A stretch of 17,673 bases of DNA from Acetobacteraceae bacterium (GTDB lineage: Bacteria; Pseudomonadota; Alphaproteobacteria; Acetobacterales; Acetobacteraceae): contig JANXRT010000466.1 of assembly GCA_025356735.1 (NCBI GenBank), forward strand, positions 1-17,673, written 5' to 3'. Positions 1 through 6,632 of the stretch are shown here, piece by piece (within the stretch, counting starts at the first letter, position 1; every line of letters begins with the position of its first letter). The notes beneath the pieces were generated by a model, which worked only from the letters and a program-made list of their open reading frames with translations, was not told the DNA's origin and did no database searches. Made by a program: the position numbers and the translations under genes.

Positions 1-1751
1 TCGGCTTTCTGGCCGCGCTGCCGGTGGCGATCGTGGTCGCTGCCGGGTTCGGCGCGCTGCTCGCCTTGCCGGCGCTGCGGGTCACCGGCCCTTACCTCGC
101 CATGGTCACCCTGGCGTTCGGCACAATTGTACAAATCCTGATCAACGAGATGGACTTCCTAACCAACGGCCCGCTCGGCATCTCGCTGCGCAAGCCGCTT
201 TTTCTCGATGTCCGCGAAGCCCTGCCGTCCCTGCACCTGACCCTCGCCCGCATGCGCGACATTGAATTTTACTTTGTCGTCATCATCGCCTTCGTAGTCA
301 CCTTGATAGTCGTCAACCGGCTGCTGGCCTCCCGCTTTGGCCGCGCCTTCGAGGCGCTGCGGGACAGTCCGATCGCGTCCGACTGCATGGCGGTCAGCGT
401 CTATCGCCACAAGGTGCTGGCGTTCGTGCTGTCGGCCGGGTTCGCCGGGCTCGCCGGCGGGCTGTTCGCCTACTCCGAGCAGTACATCGCGCCGAACAAC
501 TTCAGCTTCGACCTGTCCATCCAGTTCCTGCTGGCGGTGACCATGGGCGGCCGCAAATCCCGCATCGGGCCGATACTCGGTGCCGCCATCGTCGTCTATC
601 TGCCCAACCTGCTGGCCGATATCGGACAGTTCCGGCTGGTCGCCGGCGGCATCGCCGCGGTCGCTGTCCTCGCCGGCGGCGCCCACATGCTCCGCCATCC
701 CGAAACCCGCCGCGCCACCGCGATTCCGGTCGCGCTCTGCATCGCCTTCTTCGTGTTCTCGCTGCTGCTCAACCGCATCACCGACTACAAGCTGACGGTG
801 TTCGGCCTGATGATCCTGTTCGTCGTCTATTACCTGCCCGACGGCATCTACGGCTTCCTGCGCCGGATAATTTTCGAAATTCGCCCCGGCTGGCTCCACC
901 CCCACGCCGTGATCCGCGCCACCGGCGACGACGCTCACATCTGGTCGGCAGCGCAGCCCGTTATCGAAACCTCCCGCCCGCTGCTGGAGGTCCGCAACGT
1001 GGTCATGCAGTTCGGCGGCCTCAAGGCGCTCGACCGCGTCGATCTGTCGGTGATGCCCAGCACCATCCACGGCCTGATCGGGCCGAATGGATCGGGCAAA
1101 TCTACCATGATGAACGTGCTCACCGGCATCTACGTGCCAACGGCCGGCGACGTGCGGCTGGAAGGAAAGACAATCGCCGGCTGGAAGTCGCCGGACATCG
1201 CCATAGCCGGCATCGCGCGTACCTTCCAGAACGTTCAACTGTTCGGCGAGCTGACCCTGATCGAGAACATCCTGGTCGGGCTCAACCACTCCTATGCCGG
1301 CGGCGTGGCCGACGTGGCGCTGGCCACCGGCCGGGCGCGGCGGGAGGAGTCGCAAGCCCGCCAGCGCGCCGCCAGCCTGCTGCGCTTCGTCGGCCTCGCC
1401 GCCCAAGCCAATGAGGAGTCGAAGAACCTGCCGTACGGCAAGCAGCGCCTGCTCGAGATCGCCCGCGCGCTCGCCCTGGATCCCAAGCTGCTGCTGCTCG
1501 ACGAACCCGCCGCCGGTCTGACCGCGCCCGACATCCTGGAACTTGTCTCGATCATCCGCAAAATCCGCGACCACGGCATCACCGTGCTGCTGATCGAGCA
1601 TCACATGGACGTCGTGATGAGCCTCAGCGACACCGTGACCGTGCTGGATTTCGGCCAGAAGATCGCGGAGGGCCGCCCGGCCCAGGTTCAGGCCGACCCC
1701 GCCGTGATCGCGGCCTATCTCGGCGGCAGCGTCACTGAAATGGTCGCCTGA
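1..1751 (+). CDS. livM-livG: Branched-chain amino acid-type ABC transporter, LivM permease fused to LivG ATPase (5' partial)
   Basis: This is an inner-membrane subunit of a HAAT-type importer for branched-chain amino acids or similar acids, with permease and ATPase in one chain. The frame is open to the window edge, so the N-terminus is missing; the GTG at 24 is internal. Counting from that GTG, residues 1-200 match LivM, including the A-L-R-D-S loop near 111-115. About 200-280 adds further hydrophobic helices. A linker at about 290-318 leads to the ATPase: Walker A GPNGSGKST (353-361), Q-loop FQN (401-403), the LivG-type signature NLPYGKQR (468-475), Walker B LLDEP (491-495) and switch IEHH. 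One base separates its stop from livF, so the two are surely co-transcribed. The substrate-binding partner is not visible here. Family assignment is firm; substrate is inferred only from the family. Confidence 0.93.
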   Translation, partial: GFLAALPVAIVVAAGFGALLALPALRVTGPYLAMVTLAFGTIVQILINEMDFLTNGPLGISLRKPLFLDVREALPSLHLTLARMRDIEFYFVVIIAFVVTLIVVNRLLASRFGRAFEALRDSPIASDCMAVSVYRHKVLAFVLSAGFAGLAGGLFAYSEQYIAPNNFSFDLSIQFLLAVTMGGRKSRIGPILGAAIVVYLPNLLADIGQFRLVAGGIAAVAVLAGGAHMLRHPETRRATAIPVALCIAFFVFSLLLNRITDYKLTVFGLMILFVVYYLPDGIYGFLRRIIFEIRPGWLHPHAVIRATGDDAHIWSAAQPVIETSRPLLEVRNVVMQFGGLKALDRVDLSVMPSTIHGLIGPNGSGKSTMMNVLTGIYVPTAGDVRLEGKTIAGWKSPDIAIAGIARTFQNVQLFGELTLIENILVGLNHSYAGGVADVALATGRARREESQARQRAASLLRFVGLAAQANEESKNLPYGKQRLLEIARALALDPKLLLLDEPAAGLTAPDILELVSIIRKIRDHGITVLLIEHHMDVVMSLSDTVTVLDFGQKIAEGRPAQVQADPAVIAAYLGGSVTEMVA

Positions 1752-1752
1752 C

Positions 1753-2475
1753 ATGCTACAGGTCGAAAATCTTGTCGCCGGCTACGGCAAGGTCCAGGTC
1801 CTGCAATCGATCTCGCTCACGGTCGAGCGCGGCACCCTGGTAACGCTGATAGGCTCCAACGGCGCCGGCAAAACCACCACGTTGCGCGCCATCTCCGGCA
1901 TGATCGCGCCCGCCTCCGGCAGCATCCAGCTCGCCGGCCGCCAGATCGCCGGCCTGCCGATGCACCAGATCACCAAGGCCGGCCTCGCCCACTCCCCCGA
2001 AGGCCGCCGCGTCTTTTCCACCCTATCGGTCGCCGACAACATCCTGCTCGGCGCCTTCACCCGCATCACCGGCGCCCGCTCCCGCGGCGACGTGAAAACC
2101 GACCAGTCCCGCATGCTCGACCTGTTCCCGCGCCTCGCCGAACGCCGCAACCAGCTCGCCGGCACCCTGTCCGGCGGCGAGCAGCAGATGCTCGCCATGG
2201 CTCGCGCCCTGATGCTTAACCCGGAAATCCTGCTGCTCGATGAGCCCTCGATGGGCCTCGCGCCAAAACTGGTCGAGGAAGTCTTCGCCATCATCGCCCG
2301 GCTGAAACGCGAGAACATCACCATGCTGCTCGTCGAGCAGTTCGCCGCCGCAGCCCTCGATGTCGCCGACTACGGCTACGTGCTGGAAAACGGCCGCATC
2401 TCGGTTTCCGGCAACGCCCAGGCGCTCAAGAACGATCCGGCGGTAAGAGCCGCGTATCTCGGCACGGCGCACTGA
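1753..2475 (+). CDS. livF: Branched-chain amino acid-type ABC transporter ATP-binding protein LivF
   Basis: This is the second cytoplasmic ATPase of the Liv/HAAT importer, expected to pair with the LivG half of the upstream fusion to power uptake. The 240-residue length is normal for LivF. Motifs in order are Walker A GSNGAGKTT (34-42), the SPEGRRVF Q-loop region (81-88) typical of LivF, signature LSGGEQQ (139-145), Walker B LLLDEP (160-165) and LLVEQ (192-196), where the switch His is Gln, as is usual in LivF. The ATG lies one base after the upstream TGA, consistent with translational coupling. It is followed by a large palindrome that probably ends the transcript. Family assignment is very secure; the transported solute is not shown. 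Confidence 0.95.
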   Translation: MLQVENLVAGYGKVQVLQSISLTVERGTLVTLIGSNGAGKTTTLRAISGMIAPASGSIQLAGRQIAGLPMHQITKAGLAHSPEGRRVFSTLSVADNILLGAFTRITGARSRGDVKTDQSRMLDLFPRLAERRNQLAGTLSGGEQQMLAMARALMLNPEILLLDEPSMGLAPKLVEEVFAIIARLKRENITMLLVEQFAAAALDVADYGYVLENGRISVSGNAQALKNDPAVRAAYLGTAH

Positions 2476-2618
2476 CGCCGCAGGCAAGAAAGCTTGGGCT
2501 CTGCCCAAACCCGCCAAGGGGCCGTCGCCCCTTGGATCCCCCTCACTTAAGGGATGCGCTCCCGGGCGCTTCCCGGGCGGGGTTTGGGGCAGAGCCCCAT
2601 GTCTTCTTGCCTGCGGCG
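2476..2618. repeat. 143-bp multi-hairpin palindrome between convergent genes (dispersed repeat, copy 1)
   Basis: The gap between livF and the aldo/keto reductase gene is almost wholly palindromic. A perfect 15-bp inverted repeat forms the ends (2476-2490 and 2604-2618). Inside it, 2496-2515 pairs with 2576-2598 apart from single-G indels, and 5-nt internal loops lie symmetrically on both sides. The centre carries a 9-bp hairpin (2514-2522 with 2527-2535) and smaller CCCGGG palindromes. The 24 bases at 2576-2599 recur identically at 6666-6689. It most likely acts as a two-way transcription terminator or mRNA 3'-end stabiliser for the convergent genes. There is no T-tract, so intrinsic termination is unproven. 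Confidence 0.85.
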
Positions 2619-2619
2619 C

Positions 2620-3615
2620 TCAACCCCGTTCGCTATCCAATCCTGCCGCCTGAGCCGGCGCGTAACGATGACCGGAGGCGGCTCCCTCGGGCACGGCCTG
2701 CTCGATGGCGCTCAGATCAGCAGGCGTGAGCACGACATCCTCAGCACCCAGCGCTTCGGTCAGCCGATCACGCCGCCTCGCGCCGACAAGGGGAAAGATG
2801 TCGTCGCCCTGTGCCGCGACCCAGGCAATCGCGATCTGCGCCACGCTGACACTTTTGGCATCGGCCACACTTCGAAGTGCCTCCACCAGGGCCAGGTTGG
2901 TTTCCACATTACCCGACTGGAAGCGCGGGCTGAAAGCCCGGAAGTCGCCGGCCTTCACCACGTCCTTGTTCCAGTGCCCGCTGATCAAGCCGCGCGACAG
3001 CACGCCATAGGCCGTAATCGCGATGCCGAGTTCGCGGCAGGTCGGCAGGATTGTTGCCTCAATACCGCGCGAGATCAGCGAATACTCGATCTGGAGATCA
3101 CAGATCGGATGCACCGCGTGGGCGCGGCGGATGGTTTCGGACGATACCTCGGACAGCCCGATATGACGCACATATCCAGCTTTGACCATGTCGGCGATGG
3201 CGCCGATGGTCTCCTCGACGGGAACGTTTGGGTCCAGCCGTGCGGGCCGGTAGATGTCGATATGGTCGGTTTCCAGCCGCTTCAGCGAGTAGGCGAGCGC
3301 GTTCCTCACCGCACCCGGCCGCGCGTCGAAGCCGATGAACTGCCCCGCCGGATCGCGCATGGCGCCGAACTTGACGCTGTAGATCACGCTGTGGCGGGCA
3401 CAGCCGCGGCAGGCGTCCCGCAACACCAGCTCGTTATGGCCCGAACCGTAGAAATCGCCGGTGTCGAGCAGGTTGATCCCGGCATCGAGCGCGGCGCGCA
3501 CCGTGGCGATGCTTTCGTCGCGGTCCGCCGGACCGTAGAAGTCCGACATTCCCATGCAGCCGAGGCCGAGGGCCGAGGCTTGCGGGCCGGTGCTGCCAAG
3601 CCGACGATGTTCCAT
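2620..3615 (-). CDS. Aldo/keto reductase
   Basis: This is a cytoplasmic NAD(P)H-dependent oxidoreductase of the aldo/keto reductase superfamily, 331 residues. The frame extends upstream to 3696, but the ATG at 3615 is preferred: it follows AAGGAAAGAAC and starts the typical MEHRRLGSTG N-terminus. Visible family residues are Asp51 and Tyr56 (in LLDTGDFYG) and Lys82 (YSVKFG). The usual catalytic His of the Y-x-L-H-R motif is replaced: the segment reads IYRPARLDP, with Ala125 at the His position. The cofactor-binding C-terminal half (PLVGARRRDRL) is present. It is divergent from the alpha/beta hydrolase with only 52 bp between starts, so shared regulation is possible. The substrate is unknown. 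The gene ends at the edge of the large palindrome. Confidence 0.9.
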   Translation of the reverse strand: MEHRRLGSTGPQASALGLGCMGMSDFYGPADRDESIATVRAALDAGINLLDTGDFYGSGHNELVLRDACRGCARHSVIYSVKFGAMRDPAGQFIGFDARPGAVRNALAYSLKRLETDHIDIYRPARLDPNVPVEETIGAIADMVKAGYVRHIGLSEVSSETIRRAHAVHPICDLQIEYSLISRGIEATILPTCRELGIAITAYGVLSRGLISGHWNKDVVKAGDFRAFSPRFQSGNVETNLALVEALRSVADAKSVSVAQIAIAWVAAQGDDIFPLVGARRRDRLTEALGAEDVVLTPADLSAIEQAVPEGAASGHRYAPAQAAGLDSERG

Positions 3616-3667
3616 GTTCTTTCCTTTCGGGGCGAGGGCTGAAGCCAATGTAGGCGGGGAAACAGGA

Positions 3668-4534
3668 ATGGATATGACCGACGGTTCCGCGATCACCCAC
3701 CACCACGCCGACCTCGGAGACGTGCGGCTGCATTACGTGACCGCGGGCGAGGGGCTTCCCGTCGTGCTGCTGCATGGCTGGCCGCAGACCTGGTATGAAT
3801 GGCGGCACGTCATTCCGGAACTGGCGAAGAATTACAGGGTAATCGCGCCCGACCTGCGCGGCCTCGGCGACTCGTCCCGCCCACTCCACGGCTACGACAA
3901 GAAAACGATCGGCAACGACATCTGGCGCCTGGTGCACGATCATCTGAATATCAATAGCTTCCATCTCGTCGGCCACGATTGGGGCGGTCCGACCGCCTAC
4001 GCGCTCGCCCATGCCCATCCCGACGCCGTGCGCCGGTTGGCGATCCTGGACGTCACCATCCCAGGCGACGGCAGCCCCAGCATGAGCCAGGGCGGAAGGC
4101 GTTGGCATCACGCCTTTCAGCAGACGCTGGATTTGCCCGAAGCCCTGGTTACCGGCCGGGAGGACATCTATTTCGGCTGGTTCTACCGCAACTACGGCCA
4201 CCGTCCGGACGCGATCCCGCCCGCCGACGTCGCCGAATACCTGCGCACCTACCGCGAGCCAGGCGCCTTGCGCTCCGGCTTCGCCTACTACCGCAACATC
4301 CCCCGCGACATCGCCGACAACGCGGCCGGCGCGAAGGACTTCAAGCTGCCGATGCCGGTTCTGGCGCTAGGGGGCGCGAATTCATGGGGCAGGGGCCTGG
4401 AGGTGGTGGAGTCCCTGCGCCGGCTGGCAACCGACGTGCGCGGTGGCATCATCGAAAACTGCGGCCATTGGATGCCGGAGGAACAACCCGAAGCGCTCCT
4501 GGAGCAGCTTTTGGCATTCTTCGCCGAGGATTAG
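3668..4534 (+). CDS. Alpha/beta hydrolase, epoxide hydrolase-like
   Basis: This 288-residue alpha/beta-hydrolase-fold enzyme resembles soluble epoxide hydrolases and haloalkane dehalogenases. It has the oxyanion-hole motif HGWP (36-39), the nucleophile elbow GHDWGG with Asp104 as nucleophile, a cap region with the tyrosines of GWFYRNYG (170-177), and a C-terminal catalytic His in NCGHWMPEEQP (His267). An Asp nucleophile separates it from Ser esterases and is expected for ester-intermediate epoxide or halide hydrolysis. The start could be 3668, or 3674 six bases after AGGA at 3664-3667; both are in frame. It is divergent from the aldo/keto reductase and converges on the toxin gene with 7 bp between stops. 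There is no signal peptide, so it is probably cytoplasmic. The substrate is unknown. Confidence 0.88.
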   Translation: MDMTDGSAITHHHADLGDVRLHYVTAGEGLPVVLLHGWPQTWYEWRHVIPELAKNYRVIAPDLRGLGDSSRPLHGYDKKTIGNDIWRLVHDHLNINSFHLVGHDWGGPTAYALAHAHPDAVRRLAILDVTIPGDGSPSMSQGGRRWHHAFQQTLDLPEALVTGREDIYFGWFYRNYGHRPDAIPPADVAEYLRTYREPGALRSGFAYYRNIPRDIADNAAGAKDFKLPMPVLALGGANSWGRGLEVVESLRRLATDVRGGIIENCGHWMPEEQPEALLEQLLAFFAED

Positions 4535-4535
4535 C

Positions 4536-4550
4536 GCCTGGTCAGGCTTT
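4536..4550 (+). terminator. Short hairpin plus TTT between convergent stops
   Basis: Directly after the hydrolase stop, GCCT-GGTC-AGGC forms a 4-bp stem (extendable to 5 bp with a 2-nt loop), followed by TTT. It overlaps the last codons of the convergent toxin gene. The stem is short, so this is at best a weak terminator. Confidence 0.25.
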
Positions 4551-4982
4551 GGGCATCACCGGATCGATCCACGGATTGAGCAGTTTCGCGCCGGTTCGAA
4601 AATCGCCGGTATCGCGCGTGACGATAGTCAGTCCGTGGTGAACGGCGGTGGCCGCGATGATCAGGTCGGGTTGTGAGAAGGTGTGCCCCACCTTGCGGCC
4701 ATCCGCGACCAGAAGCCGCCAGGTGAGCATCACATCCTCGGTGACCGCCAGCACGCGCTGGGCGAACATCGGGCGCAGCGTCTGGGCGAGCCAATGATGG
4801 AGCGTGGCACGTTGGCTAGGATCGTTGACAAGCTCGATTCCAAAGCGGATCTCGGCAAGAGTCACCGAACTCACGTAGAGCCGGGTCAATGGCTGCGAGG
4901 CGATGAAATCAACGACCCGGCGCTCAGGCTTCGCGCGGCGCAGCTCGGACAGGATGTTGGTATCGAGCAGCCAGCCGGTCAC
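4542..4982 (-). CDS. vapC: PIN-domain toxin, VapC family
   Basis: This is a 146-residue PIN-domain ribonuclease, the toxin half of a type II toxin-antitoxin pair. The acidic metal-binding residues are all present: Asp7 (LLDTN), Glu44 (TLAEIRFG), Asp106 (QPDLIIAATA) and Asp124 (VTRDTGDF), so it looks catalytically intact. The frame is open further upstream, but the GTG at 4982 is chosen. It overlaps the antitoxin stop in a GTGA arrangement, and the PIN fold begins within five residues. VapC toxins generally cleave tRNA or rRNA; the target here cannot be told. Activity should be restrained by the antitoxin encoded just upstream. Family assignment is secure. Confidence 0.92.
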   Translation of the reverse strand: MTGWLLDTNILSELRRAKPERRVVDFIASQPLTRLYVSSVTLAEIRFGIELVNDPSQRATLHHWLAQTLRPMFAQRVLAVTEDVMLTWRLLVADGRKVGHTFSQPDLIIAATAVHHGLTIVTRDTGDFRTGAKLLNPWIDPVMPKA

Positions 4983-5302
4983 AGGACAACATCGCGCACC
5001 GGCATCGGCGCGCGGCCTGGCGTGATGTCGATCTCGCGATCCGGGCACGCCTGCATGGCGGCGACCAGCGCCTCGCCCGTAAGATCGCCCTTGAGGCGGT
5101 TGAACTCCTCGGCCGAGATGATCACGACCTCCTCGCGCCCATGCACCGTGACGTGCTGCGGTCCTTCATTGTGGACGCGACGCACGAGTTCGCTGAACCG
5201 GGCTTTGGCATCCTGCAGCAGCCAATGGTTCGATCGACGATCGCGAGACGTTCGCGACGGCTTCAAAGAGGCAGGCGGAAGGACATTCTGACTTCTGGTC
5301 AT
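4979..5302 (-). CDS. Antitoxin of the Phd/YefM type
   Basis: This 107-residue antitoxin should bind and silence the adjacent PIN toxin and autoregulate the operon. The Phd/YefM fold begins near residue 27 with the typical WLLQDAKARFSELVRRV, followed by the PQHVTVHGREEVVIISAEEFNRLKG strand-helix region. The C-terminal tail (about 75-107) would wrap the toxin. An unusually long basic N-terminal extension of about 26 residues precedes the fold. No in-frame Met lies between 5302 and the conserved part, so the ATG at 5302 is kept, with AGG immediately upstream. The 3' end overlaps the toxin start by 4 nt. The gene lies 45 nt after the OtnK stop on the same strand. Pairing Phd/YefM antitoxins with PIN toxins is a known hybrid arrangement. 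Confidence 0.9.
   Translation of the reverse strand: MTRSQNVLPPASLKPSRTSRDRRSNHWLLQDAKARFSELVRRVHNEGPQHVTVHGREEVVIISAEEFNRLKGDLTGEALVAAMQACPDREIDITPGRAPMPVRDVVL
5231..5257. repeat. Cluster of palindromes in the 5' coding part of the antitoxin gene
   Basis: CGATCG-A-CGATCG (5231-5243) is a perfect odd palindrome. It overlaps a second one, TCGCGA-GACGT-TCGCGA (5241-5257). Both fall within the codons of the antitoxin N-terminal extension. They could be an autoregulatory operator placed inside the reading frame, or chance in GC-rich DNA. Confidence 0.4.
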
Positions 5303-5347
5303 CCTGACTAGATAATCGTCGAATAACCGATGTTCAAGAAAAATGCA

Positions 5348-6622
5348 TCAGCCGACCACGAACGCCTTGGCAAAGAAATCTGTCGCACCAAAATTGCCGG
5401 ATTTGAGCGCCAGCCGCATCGGCGCCGCGACACCTTCCGCCATCACCCCCTCGGCATGGGTCCAAGGCACCCCCGGATCAATCTCGGTGCCGATCCGCAA
5501 GCTGCGCACGCCGAGCTTCTGCACGATCGCGCCGGAGGTCTCGCCGCCGGCGATCACCAGCCTGCGCACGCCGCGCGCCACCAGGCCCTCGGCGATGCCG
5601 GCCATCGCCTGCTCGATCAGCGCGCCGGCGGCCTCGCGCCCGAGCCTCGCCTGTAACGCGGCCACCTTGTCCGGCGGGGCGGAAGCCGCGATCAGCACCG
5701 GGGATGCGCCAAGCCTGCCATCCGCCCATTCCAAAGCCTGCGCCGCCAACGCTCCGGCATCCGGCGTCGCCAGCGCGTCGAGCTCCAGCGTCGGCATGGT
5801 TTCACGCGCCCGAGCGATCTGGAACAAAGTGGCGCGCGAGCACGATCCGGCCAGCGCTGCAGCGTACCCGCCAACCTCAGGCAAAGACGCACTGTCGCCA
5901 TCGGCCAGCAACCCGGCACGGCGGAAATTGTCGGGCAGGCCCATCGCGACGCCGGAGCCGCCGGTGACCAGCGCGTGGCCGTCGGCCGCCTCGCCGATCG
6001 CCAGCAGGTCATCGTTCATAACCGCATCGATCACCGCGTAGCGCCGGCCCTGCTCCTTGAACTGCGACATTGCCCGGCGGATCGCGGCGGCGCCCTGCGC
6101 AACCGTCACCAGCGGGATCAGCCCGACCGTGCCCTCGGTCTGGCGCGACATCACCCGCACCAGGTTGGCATCGCGCATCGGCGTCAGCGGGTGGTTTTCC
6201 ATGCCGCTTTCGTTCAGCAGCGCCGAGCCCACGAACAGGTGGCCCTGATAGACCGACCGTCCGTTGGCCGGGAACGCCGGACACACCAGCGCCAGCCCGC
6301 CGCCGAGGGCCACCAGCAGGGCGTCGGCGACCGGGCCGATATTGCCCTCATCGGTGCTGTCGAAGGTCGAACAGTATTTGAAGAAGATCTGCCGGCAGCC
6401 CGCTTGTTGCAGCCATGCCAGTGCCGCCAGGCTGTCCCGCACGGCATCGCGAACCGGCGCGGTGCGCGATTTCAGCGCCACCACGACCGCATCGGCGTCC
6501 GGTGGCGCGTCACCGGCGCCGGGCACGCCGATCAGCTGGACCGTTCGCATGCCGCCGGCCACCAGCATGGCGGCAAGGTCGGTGGCACCGGTAAAGTCGT
6601 CGGCTATGCAGCCCAGCAGCAT
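5348..6622 (-). CDS. otnK: 3-oxo-tetronate kinase OtnK (four-carbon acid sugar kinase)
   Basis: This 424-residue protein belongs to the family formerly called DUF1537. Characterised members phosphorylate 3-oxo-tetronate at the 4-hydroxyl, using ATP, in D-threonate, L-threonate and erythronate breakdown. N-terminal substrate-domain motifs are ADDFTGATD (7-15), FKYCSTFDSTDEGNIG (81-96) and CPAFPANGRSVYQGHLFVG (114-132). The C-terminal nucleotide-binding part has AGGETSGA (358-365) and LKSGNFG (406-412). Length and domain order are complete. The ATG at 6622 follows TAGGAAA, and that TAG is the stop codon of the preceding glycosyltransferase, so the two are translationally linked. The usual aldolase (OtnC), isomerase (OtnI) and dehydrogenase partners are not adjacent. 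A dehydrogenase of the right superfamily lies 6.5 kb away on the other strand. Confidence 0.92.
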   Translation of the reverse strand: MLLGCIADDFTGATDLAAMLVAGGMRTVQLIGVPGAGDAPPDADAVVVALKSRTAPVRDAVRDSLAALAWLQQAGCRQIFFKYCSTFDSTDEGNIGPVADALLVALGGGLALVCPAFPANGRSVYQGHLFVGSALLNESGMENHPLTPMRDANLVRVMSRQTEGTVGLIPLVTVAQGAAAIRRAMSQFKEQGRRYAVIDAVMNDDLLAIGEAADGHALVTGGSGVAMGLPDNFRRAGLLADGDSASLPEVGGYAAALAGSCSRATLFQIARARETMPTLELDALATPDAGALAAQALEWADGRLGASPVLIAASAPPDKVAALQARLGREAAGALIEQAMAGIAEGLVARGVRRLVIAGGETSGAIVQKLGVRSLRIGTEIDPGVPWTHAEGVMAEGVAAPMRLALKSGNFGATDFFAKAFVVG

Positions 6623-6632
6623 CGCGCGTTTC

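Noticed and set aside
159..1754. Long open frame antisense to the LivM-LivG gene (about 530 codons)
   Set aside because: It mirrors the codon pattern of the real gene in GC-rich DNA; the translation is rich in Asp/Gly/His/Gln with no domain or membrane pattern.
5311..5337. Promoter for the antitoxin operon (TTGAAC ... GATTAT on the - strand)
   Set aside because: The spacing is 14 bp, too short for a normal sigma-70 promoter, and each box matches at only four of six positions.
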